From Chlorophyllum brunneum (Eukaryota; Basidiomycota; Agaricomycetes; Agaricales; Agaricaceae): 64,000 nucleotides of DNA. Shown piece after piece: positions 33,551 to 44,739 of the stretch (positions are counted from its first letter, which is position 1; each line of letters begins with the position of its first letter). Under the pieces are notes generated by a model. It was not told the DNA's origin. It saw only the letters and a list, made by a program, of their open reading frames with translations, and ran no database searches. Position numbers and translations under genes: made by a program. The stretch lies in NCBI GenBank assembly GCA_963576785.1, contig OY756150.1:496001-560000 (forward strand). The letters run 5' to 3'.

Positions 33551-34815
33551 AGGACAGGGTCAGGGAGGGGTGACGGAAGCGACTGAGTATCTCGTTGATA
33601 TTGACACTCAGCTATGTGCATTCTCGGTTGCGAAAGTACCGATAACAACCAGACACTCCCGTGATCCTCGGCACCCGAACTCCAGGTCACAGTATATGAA
33701 AAGTCCTTGAGCGACATTAAAAGCGATGGACGGTCCCAAAATCTACCGGTGAGCGATATGGGATTACAGCAGCAGCGTTGAATAGTTCACCAGTGGTGGG
33801 GGGTTATTACACATCAACAGGAGGTCAAATTCGTAATGGTAGATTTGGGACAGGCTCGAGGGTCACTTCAGTGACCCTCGCGATGTAGCAGGGTGCAATT
33901 TATGGGGGTTCTTGCCCTATACGACGTCTCTTCCCCTGAAAAGGAGCCTGAGCATCTCCGCATGTAGTTTCGTCGGCATTTGCAATGAGCTTGCTGTAGT
34001 ACCCATCCAAAGACCCCTCATCAGTTCGTCTCGCACCCATCATTGCGAGTCACGAGAAGCCCACGCCGTTACCGGTGCCGACCTGTTCTCCTTCAAGACA
34101 TCGTTTAGCGACAGACACCCTCCCTAACTCCTCACTTCTTATTTTTAGAAGACGCCCCGGATGTGTTCCCCTCGGCCGCGCTCACAGCCACGCAAACACT
34201 TACTCCTTGTCGGTCCCTTGTATGTCTTTTCTTAGGCGCCCCCACACTCACTTTCCTAACGGGTCTGGAGCTACATATCTTCTTTGTGCCTGGGTGCATC
34301 ACGCATTCAAACACCAATGGCGCGTATGCTGATCTCCAAGGGTTCGTGTCCCAAAAACTGAGAAACCACAGCGTCGTTAATTTCCTTCCCATTGGCTTCG
34401 AAGAACTTCGGTTCACTATGTAAGATCGCTCAAAATATTGTCGAATCTCTTCTCTCAAATTTTGGGACATTTACTTGCGGGTTCACCTGCCCTGGATTCA
34501 GAGCCATCCCATTTACTTTCTCACGTAGCACCAGACTCTTGCCCTCATCAAAATTGAGGGCCAAACAGTCCTCTGGATGTTGAAACACGACGCAGCGGCA
34601 TCCCTTTACCATTCAAACACATGTCACGATTATCGGCGCCTGAAACTCTTTGAAAATGGGGGTACGGGCCCACCATTATCGAGTCAGCCTGAATCTGCGT
34701 CTCCTGATGGCACTGCCGACAACCTTCCTGTTTTACAGTCGCTTTTAATTTGAACACGTCCGCTCTCCCGCTGGCCCGACGCTTATCATTATTAGCTATG
34801 CTGCTCTTGACGCGT
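33551..34815. other. Intergenic region, no convincing gene
   Basis: The first 300 bases are the upstream region of the 7-TM gene and resemble the upstream region of its broken paralogue. A perfect palindrome lies at 33857-33880. Minus-strand ORF fragments between 34130 and 34760 (for example one of 112 codons ending at 34132) could be pieces of a decayed or spliced gene. I could not join them with credible introns or match a family. Confidence 0.5.
33857..33880. repeat. Perfect inverted repeat, 11-bp arms
   Basis: CGAGGGTCACT and AGTGACCCTCG are separated by TC. It lies about 310 bases upstream of the 7-TM gene start. It could be a binding site for a dimeric regulator or a hairpin; neither is shown. 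Confidence 0.8.
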
Positions 34816-34824
34816 TATAAAAAG
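34816..34824 (+). promoter_or_regulatory. TATA box of the small secreted protein gene
   Basis: TATAAAAAG lies 77 bases before the start codon at 34893, a usual spacing for a strong fungal promoter. Confidence 0.65.
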
Positions 34825-34892
34825 CGGCTTGTATAAAATTGGGAAGCAATCATCTACAATCCCTGCAACTCCCCCGACTGAGTATCCCGTCG

Positions 34893-35386
34893 ATGAACCA
34901 CTATATCTTCCACCTATCGTTCTTTTTGCTCACCGCGATATTTGGGAAACTTTCAGCAGCAGCCCCTGTCTGCATTCAACCACCGTCAACCAGTCAAACC
35001 TCTCCAAACCTCGCTGCATCTCCAACTCCGGCCCCAGGTCTGTTTGTGGTTTTTTCAAACTGTATCACTCCGCTAAAATTTTCTTTAGAGCCAGATACAT
35101 ACGGGAAGTCCAATGAAATGAGGAACATGGGAATCTTTTGGAGGCGGAACATTCATTACGATGAAACTGGACCGTGTTCAGCGACTACCTCCACCTCTTC
35201 CGCGAACCCACCCTCTGCAACGCTGAGTATGTCCATTTCTTTCATTAAGTGTGCCCTAGTTAATCTGTATGTTTAGAGAGACATGATTTGGGCATCTTCT
35301 GGCGCGCTGAGACCGAAGATAGCCCAAAACTTGGACAGGCAAATAGACGGCCCAACGTAGTCAACTCGACGGCCAGCCTACGATAG
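34893..35386 (+). CDS. Small secreted repeat protein, possible processed peptide precursor, 130 aa
   Basis: Three exons (34893-35037, 35089-35226, 35277-35386; 393 nt) with two introns of 51 and 50 bp. ATG 34893 starts a clear signal peptide (MNHYIFHLSFFLLTAIFG, then KLSAAAP). The mature part is Ser/Thr/Pro-rich with only two Cys. The motif GIFWR occurs twice: MGIFWRRN in exon 2 and LGIFWRAE in exon 3. The second copy is framed by dibasic sites (LKR before, NRR after), as in Kex2-processed precursors. I recognise no family. The exon sum, signal peptide and TATA box support a real gene. Confidence 0.7.
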
Positions 35387-36236
35387 CGGTCGCCGTGAAT
35401 TGTTCATGGGAACGACTGCCTAACATATTTATATCAACATAATGATTCATATTTATTCATACTTTATGGACCTCTTATACGTGTACACACTCTGGATAAT
35501 ACAATTTGGGTCTAAACTCCCCCCGCCTTAATACAGAATACGACAGATGGAGGAGAACACTTTCTCCATCAGTTAGACAGATTGTACTGGGCGCCGTGAG
35601 CTGGGTAGAGCTATGTAGCCGTCACCGAGTTAGATGGGCGCAGACAATCCAAAAGCTGTGTGCGCACCAGCCTTCAAAGGCCAAGATCCTCCAACGCGTC
35701 GCTTATCCCAAATATGATATTGGCTTGGAATAGAGTATTCAGGCCATCACCTCCTGAAGTCATTACCAGATTCGATCGGCCACCGCCCCCTGACCCCATC
35801 AAGGAGTTAAAATTGTGAAGAGTGCAACCACACATCGTCCCTAACGATGAAACAACGGGAGCTGAACCACCGAAATTCCGCGCTGGAGATCCTTACGGAT
35901 ATACATAACCAGACGTAGTGGCACTCCTAGGTCTGTGGCGATGAGAACACAGCTCAGAGCCGTGTTTCATTTGGGGCCAGTGGCAAGCTACATTTGCAAT
36001 GGTCGGAGCTGTCGTAGTCGTACGGCTCATACACATATTCAATATTGCCAACTAGTATCGTCAGTGCACTAATTGGCGACGCTTACTAAGTGCGCCTAAG
36101 AACTGAGTAGCTCAAGTACACCACCGGACAATGCTGGATACTAGTACATGACTATCGAAAATATATTATACCCCACATGAATTCAAATAGCATTGGAACA
36201 GAAAGAATTAAGATACCCTAATTCCATAACGTTCAT
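35387..36236. other. Intergenic region, nothing recognised
   Basis: A 75-codon plus-strand ORF at 35506-35733 has no family features and no start context to recommend it. The rest has no repeat, RNA gene or conserved motif that I can see. Confidence 0.5.
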
Positions 36237-37495
36237 TCAGACTTCGTAATCCGATCTTACCTTTTCCATAGAGCTCAAGGAAGTCGTGTCATTGGTGCCT
36301 GCGTCGTGCACAGTTTTCGATATATCTGTGGTGACAGTGACAGTTGCAGCAACGACAAAGGCACTGTGGTGAACTGGTGTGTAGTCTCTTGAAACACCGA
36401 GCGCGACACGAGCTGTGATGATTGTAGGTGCAATACCCTATGATTTGGTGAGTCAGTTTATCCCGATTTCCGGATCGCAACCTGACTTACAGTGATAGAC
36501 GTGAGTATCGCTTGAGGATACCCGTCGCTGAAATCATCCCGGATCAGGAATGGAAGATAAATGATGAGTGCGATGCAGTACAGGACTGCAGACTCCACAA
36601 TGATCTCCAGAATTTTCCTGTAAGGGCTCTCCTTCCCAATTCCTGATACACGTCCGACAGAAATGATTCGATACACAATCAATGATGTGCAAATGAGGGT
36701 ACTGCAGAGGGAGAAAACGAAGTAGATCAAGCCGAATTTAGCGAATTTGTTGAATTGATCGGTGTCGAGTCCGCTTTTAGGGTCGATTTGGAATGCTACG
36801 CTCATGATGCAGAACGCTATTTATCATGTGGCGGTAAGTGACTTTATGCTCACTTCTCAAATAATAAGTTTGATTCACCTGTTCCAACGACCACGAGCAA
36901 GAACGGCACAGCTGCGACCTTCCAATTACGCCCCCAGATGGTCCAACATCTCCAAACCTTTGCATCATGAGGCAACGTTCCCCGTAAGGAGATCGGGAAT
37001 AACTCACCATGACAACATCGGCTATTAGCACCATAAGGGCGAACGAAACAACGGAGAGCACGTTACACCACATCGGCTGAGTGAGGAAGCTTTCCAATAT
37101 CCGTTCCGCCGTACTCCCATCTACCACGAATGCTCGTCGAGTCACAGTCCAGCGAATTGCTACATGGATCATCGCCAAAATGTAGAGCGGGATGATTACC
37201 AAGAAAGTGACGTTTCCTCGAGGAGCCCTTTGCGCCCTCTTGTGAAACACTATTCACGACCCTTCAGTAAATGCCGGGAGGGCCTGGACCACCGAACGCA
37301 CCCAACATATACATAGTAAACCAGAATATTGCTGTGTATATCCCTGAAATTTTTGGCAGGATCTATAAGACGCGGGTCCAAATACAGGACAGTTTGATGA
37401 TACTTGCCATCTCCGAAACTCTCTATCAGAGTCATGTTCAGAATCACATCTCTCGCAGCGAAGGAAAATCTCTGAGGCACTGGAGAGTCAGACAT
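36237..37495 (-). CDS. Seven-TM membrane protein of a basidiomycete-expanded family, 329 aa
   Basis: Six exons: 37495-37408, 37343-37290, 37249-37008, 36957-36879, 36816-36491 and 36437-36237, exactly 990 nt. Intron 1 appears to use a GC-AG splice pair (G/GCAAGT donor), since a GT donor breaks the frame. Intron 2 is only 40 bp. Family marks are VWRCWTIWGRNWKVAAVPFLL after the third or fourth span, LIYFVFSLCSTLICTSLIVYRI, EIIVESAVLYCIALIIYLPF and the ending GIAPTIITARVALGVS. The C-terminal tail is Ser/Thr-rich. The role is unknown; it is often described only as a hypothetical membrane protein. Confidence 0.87.
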
Positions 37496-38765
37496 AGTGG
37501 ATCCGGGTCAGGAGGACGATGGTGAGGAGGTGGAGGCCTCGTACTAGTAGTCACTTATCCCTCTGCTCATATGACCGCCGAAACGTGCCTTTTCGTAACT
37601 TCAGAGTGACGGTTATTAACGTGGCGGCCGAGCTTCTGTGGGCTTCTCATATTGTTCATGGTCATCATGGGGTCACTTCTACCTTTTGCGGTGTGGAAGG
37701 ACGAGGGGACCGGTAATGTCGGTTTATGACAGGCTCAACTAGACCTAGTATAGGACCGAAGGCAGGCTCGCGATTGGTAGAAGAGTAAAGGAAGAGGCTT
37801 TGGGGATACGATATGACGTCCCGAATAACCCGAGTATCTACTATCAGCGCGCAGCTTGGCTAAGCGGGGATCTAAATCATCCGAAGAGCAAGTAGCACTG
37901 GCGGTGTCCAGTCGATAGATATTTATAGCTGACCCCCGGTATATAATCACTCAGCGTCGACTTCTTGCAGGTGGCATTGGAGCTAAGTGTAATCTTATTA
38001 ACCCAATACGTATTGCTGGCTGTTCATACTGCGCGGTAGGCCTGAATTTCTGTGCATTTCTTCAAAGTCTGAGGATCATATACGCAGAAGCCGGATTTCT
38101 GTCTGCGGAGCACTTGTTTTTCTTACCAGTACTCTTCGGAAGCAAATTTGAATTACAAAGCTCTTTAACGCTTACGTTGTTCGTCCGCTTCTGATGCGTG
38201 ATCCTGGAGTAATTGCTTTGCTCCAAGGTGATAGCCTACAGTAGTGCGATGGGCCGAGTTTATCACACTGAGTGATGATGGTACCGTGAGAATATTGTCG
38301 AGACTGATTCGTTGGATCTGCTTCAGGCAATGGGGGGTTAATAACCGAGTATGACTGGTTTCCACTTAGTAGTATCACGGGTTGGACAACCTGATAGCGC
38401 GGGCCAGCATTGACAGATACATATGTCTTCACCTGATAGAATATAGTGCTTCACCAAGGCTATTCTAGTTTGCGCGGATTATGCAGCTGGGAAGCCTGGT
38501 ATATTCTTCCCAAATCAACTTAGCAGAACTTCTTGATTTTTCATCTAATTACTGGACCTCTCTGTACAATTGGTTTGCAACACCGACCTTCGAAGGTGAG
38601 CGGGAGTTGTGTGTCAAATCGATAATGTCAGTGATTCAGTTCTTAGTCAGCTTGGTTATAGTTAACCGTAACCGATAACCGGGTTAACCATGACTATAAC
38701 CAAGTTATGTAACTAGTTACTAACCCGCACATCAGGGGCTTCAGGGGCTTTCGTCTACGGCTACA
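37496..38765. other. Intergenic region between divergent genes
   Basis: A minus-strand TATAAATA (37919-37926) may belong to the 7-TM gene, about 420 bases from its start. An imperfect inverted repeat lies at 38651-38704. Short ORFs on both strands show no family features. Confidence 0.5.
38651..38704. repeat. Imperfect inverted repeat, CTTGGTTATAGT arms
   Basis: The left arm CTTGGTTATAGTTAACC (38651-38667) pairs with the right arm at 38682-38704, which differs only by six extra bases. The centre holds TAACCG repeats. It sits about 60 bases before the F-box gene start. It may be a tiny MITE relic or a promoter element. Confidence 0.65.
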
Positions 38766-40468
38766 ATGGCTGCCACTGAATCCATTTCGGCGTCTGGGAA
38801 TCTAAAGCCACAAATATCTCAGGCCAATCCTGTTATCTGGAGAGAAATCCTCAAGAACTTGGAAATATGGACTGATGAAGACCCAGTCGATCTGAAGCAA
38901 AATCGGTTGAGTGTACTGAGCATCGCACTTCTCTCGTCATCTCTCAGCGGAATTGCTTTGGAGATCTTATGGAAAAATATGTCAAGTCTTGAGCCTTTGG
39001 TTTGCGTCTTCAATGCATTTTCACCACCGGACCAGCCCTGCCTGTCCTTTGTGGAACAATACTGGGTATGCACTGACATTGGGACTTAAAATAATTAACT
39101 CACTCTGCGCACTCGGGTGTTACACAGACACTTTCCAGACCCTTTGATGTACCAAAGCAACGTGAACGTGCTCTGCAATATCTTCGTTGGGTCCAAAATT
39201 GCCGCTTTGAATCCATAACTCCGAGAGACACCGGACTGTGGGCGATCCTCTCTACGAGCCTTGGACTCGGCAGGAACCTCCTTCCGAGCCTGAGCTCAGT
39301 GAGTTTCCGCTCCGGTCTCTCTCCATTAATATCTTTCCTCCACTTCTTCCAATCTCCCTCTGTGCAATCTATATCTTTCTCATCTAGGAGTGACGCAGAT
39401 TTAGATGCGCTCCTGACGATCCAAAATCTACTTTTATCTGGCGATACCGCATTTCAAATTCACTTTTCTTACCATGGACAGGCGTATCCCGCTCTTCCGA
39501 CTGTGGTTGGAGGATTCAGTCGGTTTAATGGTCTTCGTAGCTTGAAACTCCTTGGGATCGATGGCTTATCGATTACCAATATGGCATTTCCAACGAACGA
39601 CTTTGAAAACCTGGAAGAGCTGGTTCTTGACCTGGCTCTACTAACCGGAAAATTGGATCGTTCTATAAGCCCGGCTCGGCTACAGAAACTGAACATGAGG
39701 GGAAGCTTCCCCGAAATCACTGAATTTCTTCGGTGGTCGCAGCTACCTTCTCTCACCTCAATGTCCGTATCCGTCTCGCGCAACTCCATTGTTGCTGTCA
39801 ATGAGACCTTCAGAGCTACCACCAATGGACTATGGATGATCTTCCTCCCTTTGACAATGATAATGACTCAACAACAGCCTCCTTCATCACCAAATCTACG
39901 CCATTTCTCCCTGAACCTCTCGTCCCAAAACTTGGTGGAGGTACCTGACTCTCAGCAGCAGTACATCCCTCCAATCCATCTCGGGATCCTCAGTCGTTTA
40001 CGGAACGACATGGAATCTATCATTCTCACCGACATACCTTATACATTGACCATCCACGACTTTACACATTTTATCAAATCCCAGCAATCACTTCGCGTAT
40101 TGTCCATATCCGATCGGAGTACCTCATCTTGTTACAACGGAGTTGTGCTCAAGGTTATTGCTGAGAATTTACCTAATCTTTCCCACCTTCGACTCCATAT
40201 CGACTTCCAAACGTTGTGTTCTGACTTTCTACGGCGCGAAGTACGTCCATTTCGGAATCAACTCCAAGAACTCGATGTACCAGTTACCGCGAATCTACCC
40301 GAGGAATCGAGGGAACAGATCGTCACAGTTTTCAATCTTCTGAGTCTCTTTCCGTTGTTGAAGAAGATTACGATTGGTGGTACGGGGGATATAACCTCAA
40401 TATTACAGAAGCAAGTGAAGTTCGTGAGGCATTTGTTAGCGGATGATCTGCAACGAAGGAGACTTTAG
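38766..40468 (+). CDS. F-box protein with LRR-like C-terminus, 546 aa
   Basis: Two exons (38766-39065 and 39128-40468; 1,641 nt) with one 62-bp GT-AG intron. The N-terminus has the usual Agaricomycete F-box pattern: NPVIWREILKNLEIW, then RLSVLSIALLSSSLSGIALEILWKNM and PLVCVF. The remainder alternates Leu-rich strands such as FNGLRSLKLLGIDGL, FENLEELVLDLALL, NLRHFSLNL and LPNLSHLRLHIDF, as in degenerate leucine-rich repeats. F-box proteins are substrate adaptors of SCF ubiquitin ligases. The family is hugely expanded in these fungi and the target is unknown. An AATAAA lies near 40550, after the stop. Confidence 0.87.
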
Positions 40469-40673
40469 TGTTACTAGTGGCCTAGTTTTACTATCCAAAA
40501 TCCTCTCTACAGAGCCAACAACATCGTGATACCACTAACCAAACCCGAGAAAATAAATAAAGCTCGAAGAGAAATTTCTACATTACAGTCCGAAAATACG
40601 GAACGACAGCAACAGCATACAGACACAGATTAATAAATTAAAAGCGTGTGTAATCCAAAACACAAAATTATCC

Positions 40674-42683
40674 CTAAAATCCCTTCTTTCCAACCCTCAC
40701 ACTCCCACGGAAGGGTAACCCAGTCAATTCCAACATTCCCCCTCCATCATTTCCATGTCCACCACTCCTTGGATCAAGTGGCAATCCATCAACTTCTAAT
40801 GTAACAGCCGCAAAACCTTGTATTCCAGCCACTGCGCCTGCAGAACCGAAAATAACCTTCCCAATAAAAGCGCTGAATTCTCCCTGCCGTCCAGGTAAGA
40901 CTTGAAGAGGTACATCGACGACTTTGGCTGAGACGGCGTAGATGGCACCAGTATCCCTTTCCTCATCCTCGATACTCTCTAGCCTAACGCTAGTTGAAGG
41001 TAACCAGTCATCTGGTCTGATATGTCCAAATGCGTGTGGCGGTAGCGGATCAGGCAAGTCTGGCATCTGCGGTGGCGTCAATTTCTTCACAGCTCTCCTT
41101 TCCTCCCCACTTCGACGTCCCCATAATGTTTGTTGTTCATAATCCGAAGGTGCTTCCCCATCAAACACCAACACATCTGGGAAAACTCTAAACACGTCAA
41201 CACCAACATCAATACCCCTCGGTAACACAACCTTTGCGAACACGATTCCGCTCGCTAGAAAAGTCGTACCCGACGCTCGGATCCGCATATCTTTAATTGT
41301 CACATCCCGTAATAGGTTTGGACGTGCAGATGGTGCTGGGAATTCGGCGGGTATTTCGATACCAGGTCCATCGGTAGGATTTAGAGGGGAGAGTAGAGGG
41401 GTAGAGATGAGTATAGGGTTTGGTTGAGCGTTTAGATAGCGACTGAGGAAAGTTGAGAGGAGTGGGAAAGATGATTTGGGTAGTGCTGGGACTGTTCCTG
41501 TGAGATAGAGTGTAATGTTTGGATGTGTGGATTCGAAGGGAAGGGTGAGGACATCTGCAACTTTGACACGAGAGTCGGTTCCATTAGGCAAGTAAACAGT
41601 GAATGGTAACGATGGAAGACTGAAATGCATATCTTCTGAAACTGGGTTGATGATGGTAGCTTCACCTTGAAGAGTTAAATTGCGTTCACTTGAGACACGG
41701 AAAGTCTTGAGAGTGAGAAAATCTGATACGGAAGGGAATGGCGTATGTTTACCAGGTTGTGGTAGACCTGGAAGTGCAGGAACTATATAAAAGGCGTTCA
41801 TGAATCCCGAAATACAAGACAAAAAAAGAACAAACTCACTCTTCATTCGGATAAACGTCTGTACATTCCTCATCTTTCCTTTAAAATTGGTTTTCCAACT
41901 TTTCCTCCTCCCACCACCCCTAACCACAACCTCTCCAACATTCGCACTAACATCAACCATCCCACGTCTCCAACTCTCAATCACAAATTTCGACAACGCC
42001 GTCGCATTTCTCGTTGGTTTCACATACATCTCTGTTATCACAGGACTCAACCACTTCGTCGACCTCCTAGGCGGATCAACCGTCAATGGAACTTCTATCG
42101 GTGGCATCTTGATCTCCAACAACACCAACGAATTATCATCCTCCGGACCAATATGGATACTATCCAGCTCGACAGTAACAGTATCCAATTGTTGAATGCC
42201 CCATCGCCCAATAGCCTTCCACAGCCTTTCAAAGAGCCCTTCCCCCTCTCCTATCGACGGATGATTCACACCGATGGCATCCCCCGCATCGAACCCCATT
42301 CTACCCGACACGTTAAGCCATAGGCCACCGTCGTCTGTGGTGTTGAGGACGTCCATGTGGAAAGGTCCACTTATAGCGACATCCCTATTGATAACTCTTT
42401 CTGGTGATATGTTCGCAGCCTTGGCGGCATATGACCATGCAAGAACCGCAAGAATGATTGCAAAGAGAATGCAAACGGAGAGTGAAAGGAGGAATACGGT
42501 GGTCAGGACGGAGTGGAGGCGTGTTCGGTTGGAGATTGGAGCTGGATGAGGTAGTATCTCCCTTGAAGACGAGCCGTAGGATTCATTGTCGAGCAACGGC
42601 GTGCGTTCTGTGGGATCCTCAGCTCGACGTTTGCCCTTGTCGAGTGAGTGTGGTGTTGCAAGGCCAGAGTCGTCCGCAGGCAT
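40674..42683 (-). CDS. Tag1-like vacuolar membrane protein, 650 aa
   Basis: Two exons: 42683-41840 and 41782-40674 (1,953 nt). The 57-bp intron (41839-41783) is in frame and free of stops, so a naive ORF reads through it. Removing it joins QTFIRMK to PALPGLPQPG, which fits the family better. The N-terminus has an acidic dileucine-type signal ERTPLLD (residues about 28-34), a vacuolar sorting mark, followed by one membrane span (about 55-85). The long C-terminal part is a set of LEA-like beta domains. This resembles yeast Tag1 (YLR173W), which helps end autophagy. I chose ATG 42683; the longer frame starts with GTG. Confidence 0.75.
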   Translation of the reverse strand: MPADDSGLATPHSLDKGKRRAEDPTERTPLLDNESYGSSSREILPHPAPISNRTRLHSVLTTVFLLSLSVCILFAIILAVLAWSYAAKAANISPERVINRDVAISGPFHMDVLNTTDDGGLWLNVSGRMGFDAGDAIGVNHPSIGEGEGLFERLWKAIGRWGIQQLDTVTVELDSIHIGPEDDNSLVLLEIKMPPIEVPLTVDPPRRSTKWLSPVITEMYVKPTRNATALSKFVIESWRRGMVDVSANVGEVVVRGGGRRKSWKTNFKGKMRNVQTFIRMKSEFVLFLSCISGFMNAFYIVPALPGLPQPGKHTPFPSVSDFLTLKTFRVSSERNLTLQGEATIINPVSEDMHFSLPSLPFTVYLPNGTDSRVKVADVLTLPFESTHPNITLYLTGTVPALPKSSFPLLSTFLSRYLNAQPNPILISTPLLSPLNPTDGPGIEIPAEFPAPSARPNLLRDVTIKDMRIRASGTTFLASGIVFAKVVLPRGIDVGVDVFRVFPDVLVFDGEAPSDYEQQTLWGRRSGEERRAVKKLTPPQMPDLPDPLPPHAFGHIRPDDWLPSTSVRLESIEDEERDTGAIYAVSAKVVDVPLQVLPGRQGEFSAFIGKVIFGSAGAVAGIQGFAAVTLEVDGLPLDPRSGGHGNDGGGMLELTGLPFRGSVRVGKKGF

Positions 42684-42726
42684 GGTGGTGGTGGTCACGG
42701 TACAAGATCACATGTAGTCAATTACA

Positions 42727-44739
42727 TCAATATGTAAACAAAATATAGCCCAAGATAATGCTGAATAGTCCATAGCTGTCCATTGTCCCCCTTGACATCG
42801 CACCATTAGTCTTCGTATTCGACTGCTTATTCCCCGGGGCCTCTCCTCCAGACGAAGGACTCGAAGCAGAATTGCTAGAGCTCGCACTTAATCCGTCCTG
42901 TTCCGCAAACGGCTGATTCCACAAATAATCCCCCTCTTGCGCAAACTGCGGCTCCGCCTGTTTCAAAAATGCCGCATATTTACCATCCGGATCGCCATAA
43001 ACCGAAGCAACAGCAGCAATATTGGGGTACAACTCGTCGGCGTAGGCATCCTCCTTGCTTGCACTCGGGGAAATCGTCATTGCAAAATCAAGCGCATCTT
43101 TGATCGTAGCGCCCTCCTTTGTTGTCTTGTTCCACATCGGCTCGTTGCGGTTCGCGTACTCCGCCAGGCGGGCGTTGGTCTATCCCCATCATCAGTCAGG
43201 GTGAACAATCAAGCATGTCCCTATCAACGTACGATCATAGCGGCCAAATTATAGGATCGGTAATGGTAGGGCCTGGTTCGGGCAGCTTCAAAGGGCTACA
43301 AAAAGTTGGGTAAAACGTATCATGGGAACGAAAGGTATACTCACCTGTTCTCCTCCCTTGACGATTTGTGCCATGTATATCGTGTTGAAGAAAGTGTCCG
43401 TTACATTCCTCGCACCAGCCAAATCCCCAAGGAGAATCTTGAGCGCCGCGAGCTGGTTATAGTAGAATGTTCCATGGTTACTGTAGCAAATATCGCCGTC
43501 AGTATTACGCCGGAAGAATGTGTTCGCAGCCGGTCTTACTTGGCCGACAATTCCTCTTGGATAGCGATTTTAGCGGTTTCTAGCCAATTAACATACTGCG
43601 TGACCCAGGCGTTCATGCCATTGTCCAAGTCAGTCGTCCACGCAGAGCTACCACTCTTTCGCAAGATGAGAATGCCAGACACGATCTTGGTCATGCATTT
43701 CAGGTCCCTGCGATGAGATCAGTACGAAATTTCAACAATCAAACTGGAACGCACAAGACACCGGTATGTGTACCACCCGTGTTTCCCGGGCCACGCTGTA
43801 CCTGAGCGAAATTGAGATTGGGATTCATGCGCGTCGCTTCGTCAAGGAACCATGTCTGAATGTATTTTGCTATGATGGGAAAAAGATCATCAGGAATTTG
43901 GTCTCCAAATGTGAGAACAGGGTATCGTATCGTGGGGAATAAGAAGTAAGGTACCCATGGGGCTTCTCATACACATGACACCATGCGTCAACTCCCCGAC
44001 CATCACTGATATTCCAGGAAGCAGTGCAAAAATAGCACACTTCGATGCCACCGCAAACTTAAACAGACAAACTCACCTGCGGATTCCGCAAAAGAGGTCG
44101 TATTGGTAATACCCCAAGCGAGAGTGTTATACAGAACGGCGTCGGAGAGTGACTGGAAGTTGCCTATATCGTCGATCAAACGTGCATCTGGATTGAACAG
44201 ACCATCGCGGGATTTGTACGGGCATGTTGTCCAGACTAGTACAATTATTAGTTGATTATGGGCGACAAGGCAAATGAAAAAAAAAAAACGCACTCTGTTG
44301 CGGCGTGAGTTCGGTCTTGTTGCCCACGCCAGAACAGTCAGGCCACCAGCTGGGATACGCGCGCATATATGAAGAAAAATTCCATCGTCTAGACATCATA
44401 GTCACTCACTAGGGAGACCAGCTCAAATAATCATGTTTATCGCCCGTTGGCGCCGCGAATGGTTTACTCATCACCGCTGTACAACCGAGTTTAGATGCAC
44501 ACCGCCTGTGACGATGAGGTATAAAACATACACCAAGGACCGCCAATGGTACTCTGCTTTGCCCAGTCAACAATCGTACTCTGTGCTGCGAGGGTATTTT
44601 TTCCAAAGTTTCCATGGACGATATAATCTGGATCCACAAAATCGTTGGCGTAGCTTACAAGGCCTCCCAAAGCGCGCGTTGAAGCAAGTAGAACCAAAGA
44701 GAGAGAAGACAGGATTTTGGGAAAGAACACAGAGGGCAT
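42727..44739 (-). CDS. Secreted alginate-lyase-like protein, probable GPI anchor, 474 aa
   Basis: Nine exons: 44739-44532, 44476-44410, 44349-44294, 44235-44077, 43869-43755, 43707-43540, 43480-43345, 43295-43233 and 43179-42727 (1,425 nt). A signal peptide (to about residue 24) precedes the alginate lyase domain. Visible marks are KHDYLSWSPYWWPDC, TTCPYKSRDGLFNPD, RMNPNLNFAQ, GTHTGVLDLKCM, NNHGTFYYNQLAAL and EAARTRPYHYRSYNLAAM; the His, Asn, Tyr and Arg in the last two are typical of the catalytic cleft. The tail is Ser/Gly-rich and ends in a hydrophobic stretch (GLFSIILGYILFTY), a GPI signal. The true substrate is unknown; a uronic-acid polysaccharide is possible. Confidence 0.85.

Noticed and set aside
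34132..34757. Minus-strand gene before the small secreted protein
   Set aside because: Three overlapping ORF fragments could not be joined with sound splice sites in a consistent phase, and no family was recognised.
35506..35733. 75-codon plus-strand ORF
   Set aside because: No family features, no promoter context, and composition like translated intergenic DNA.
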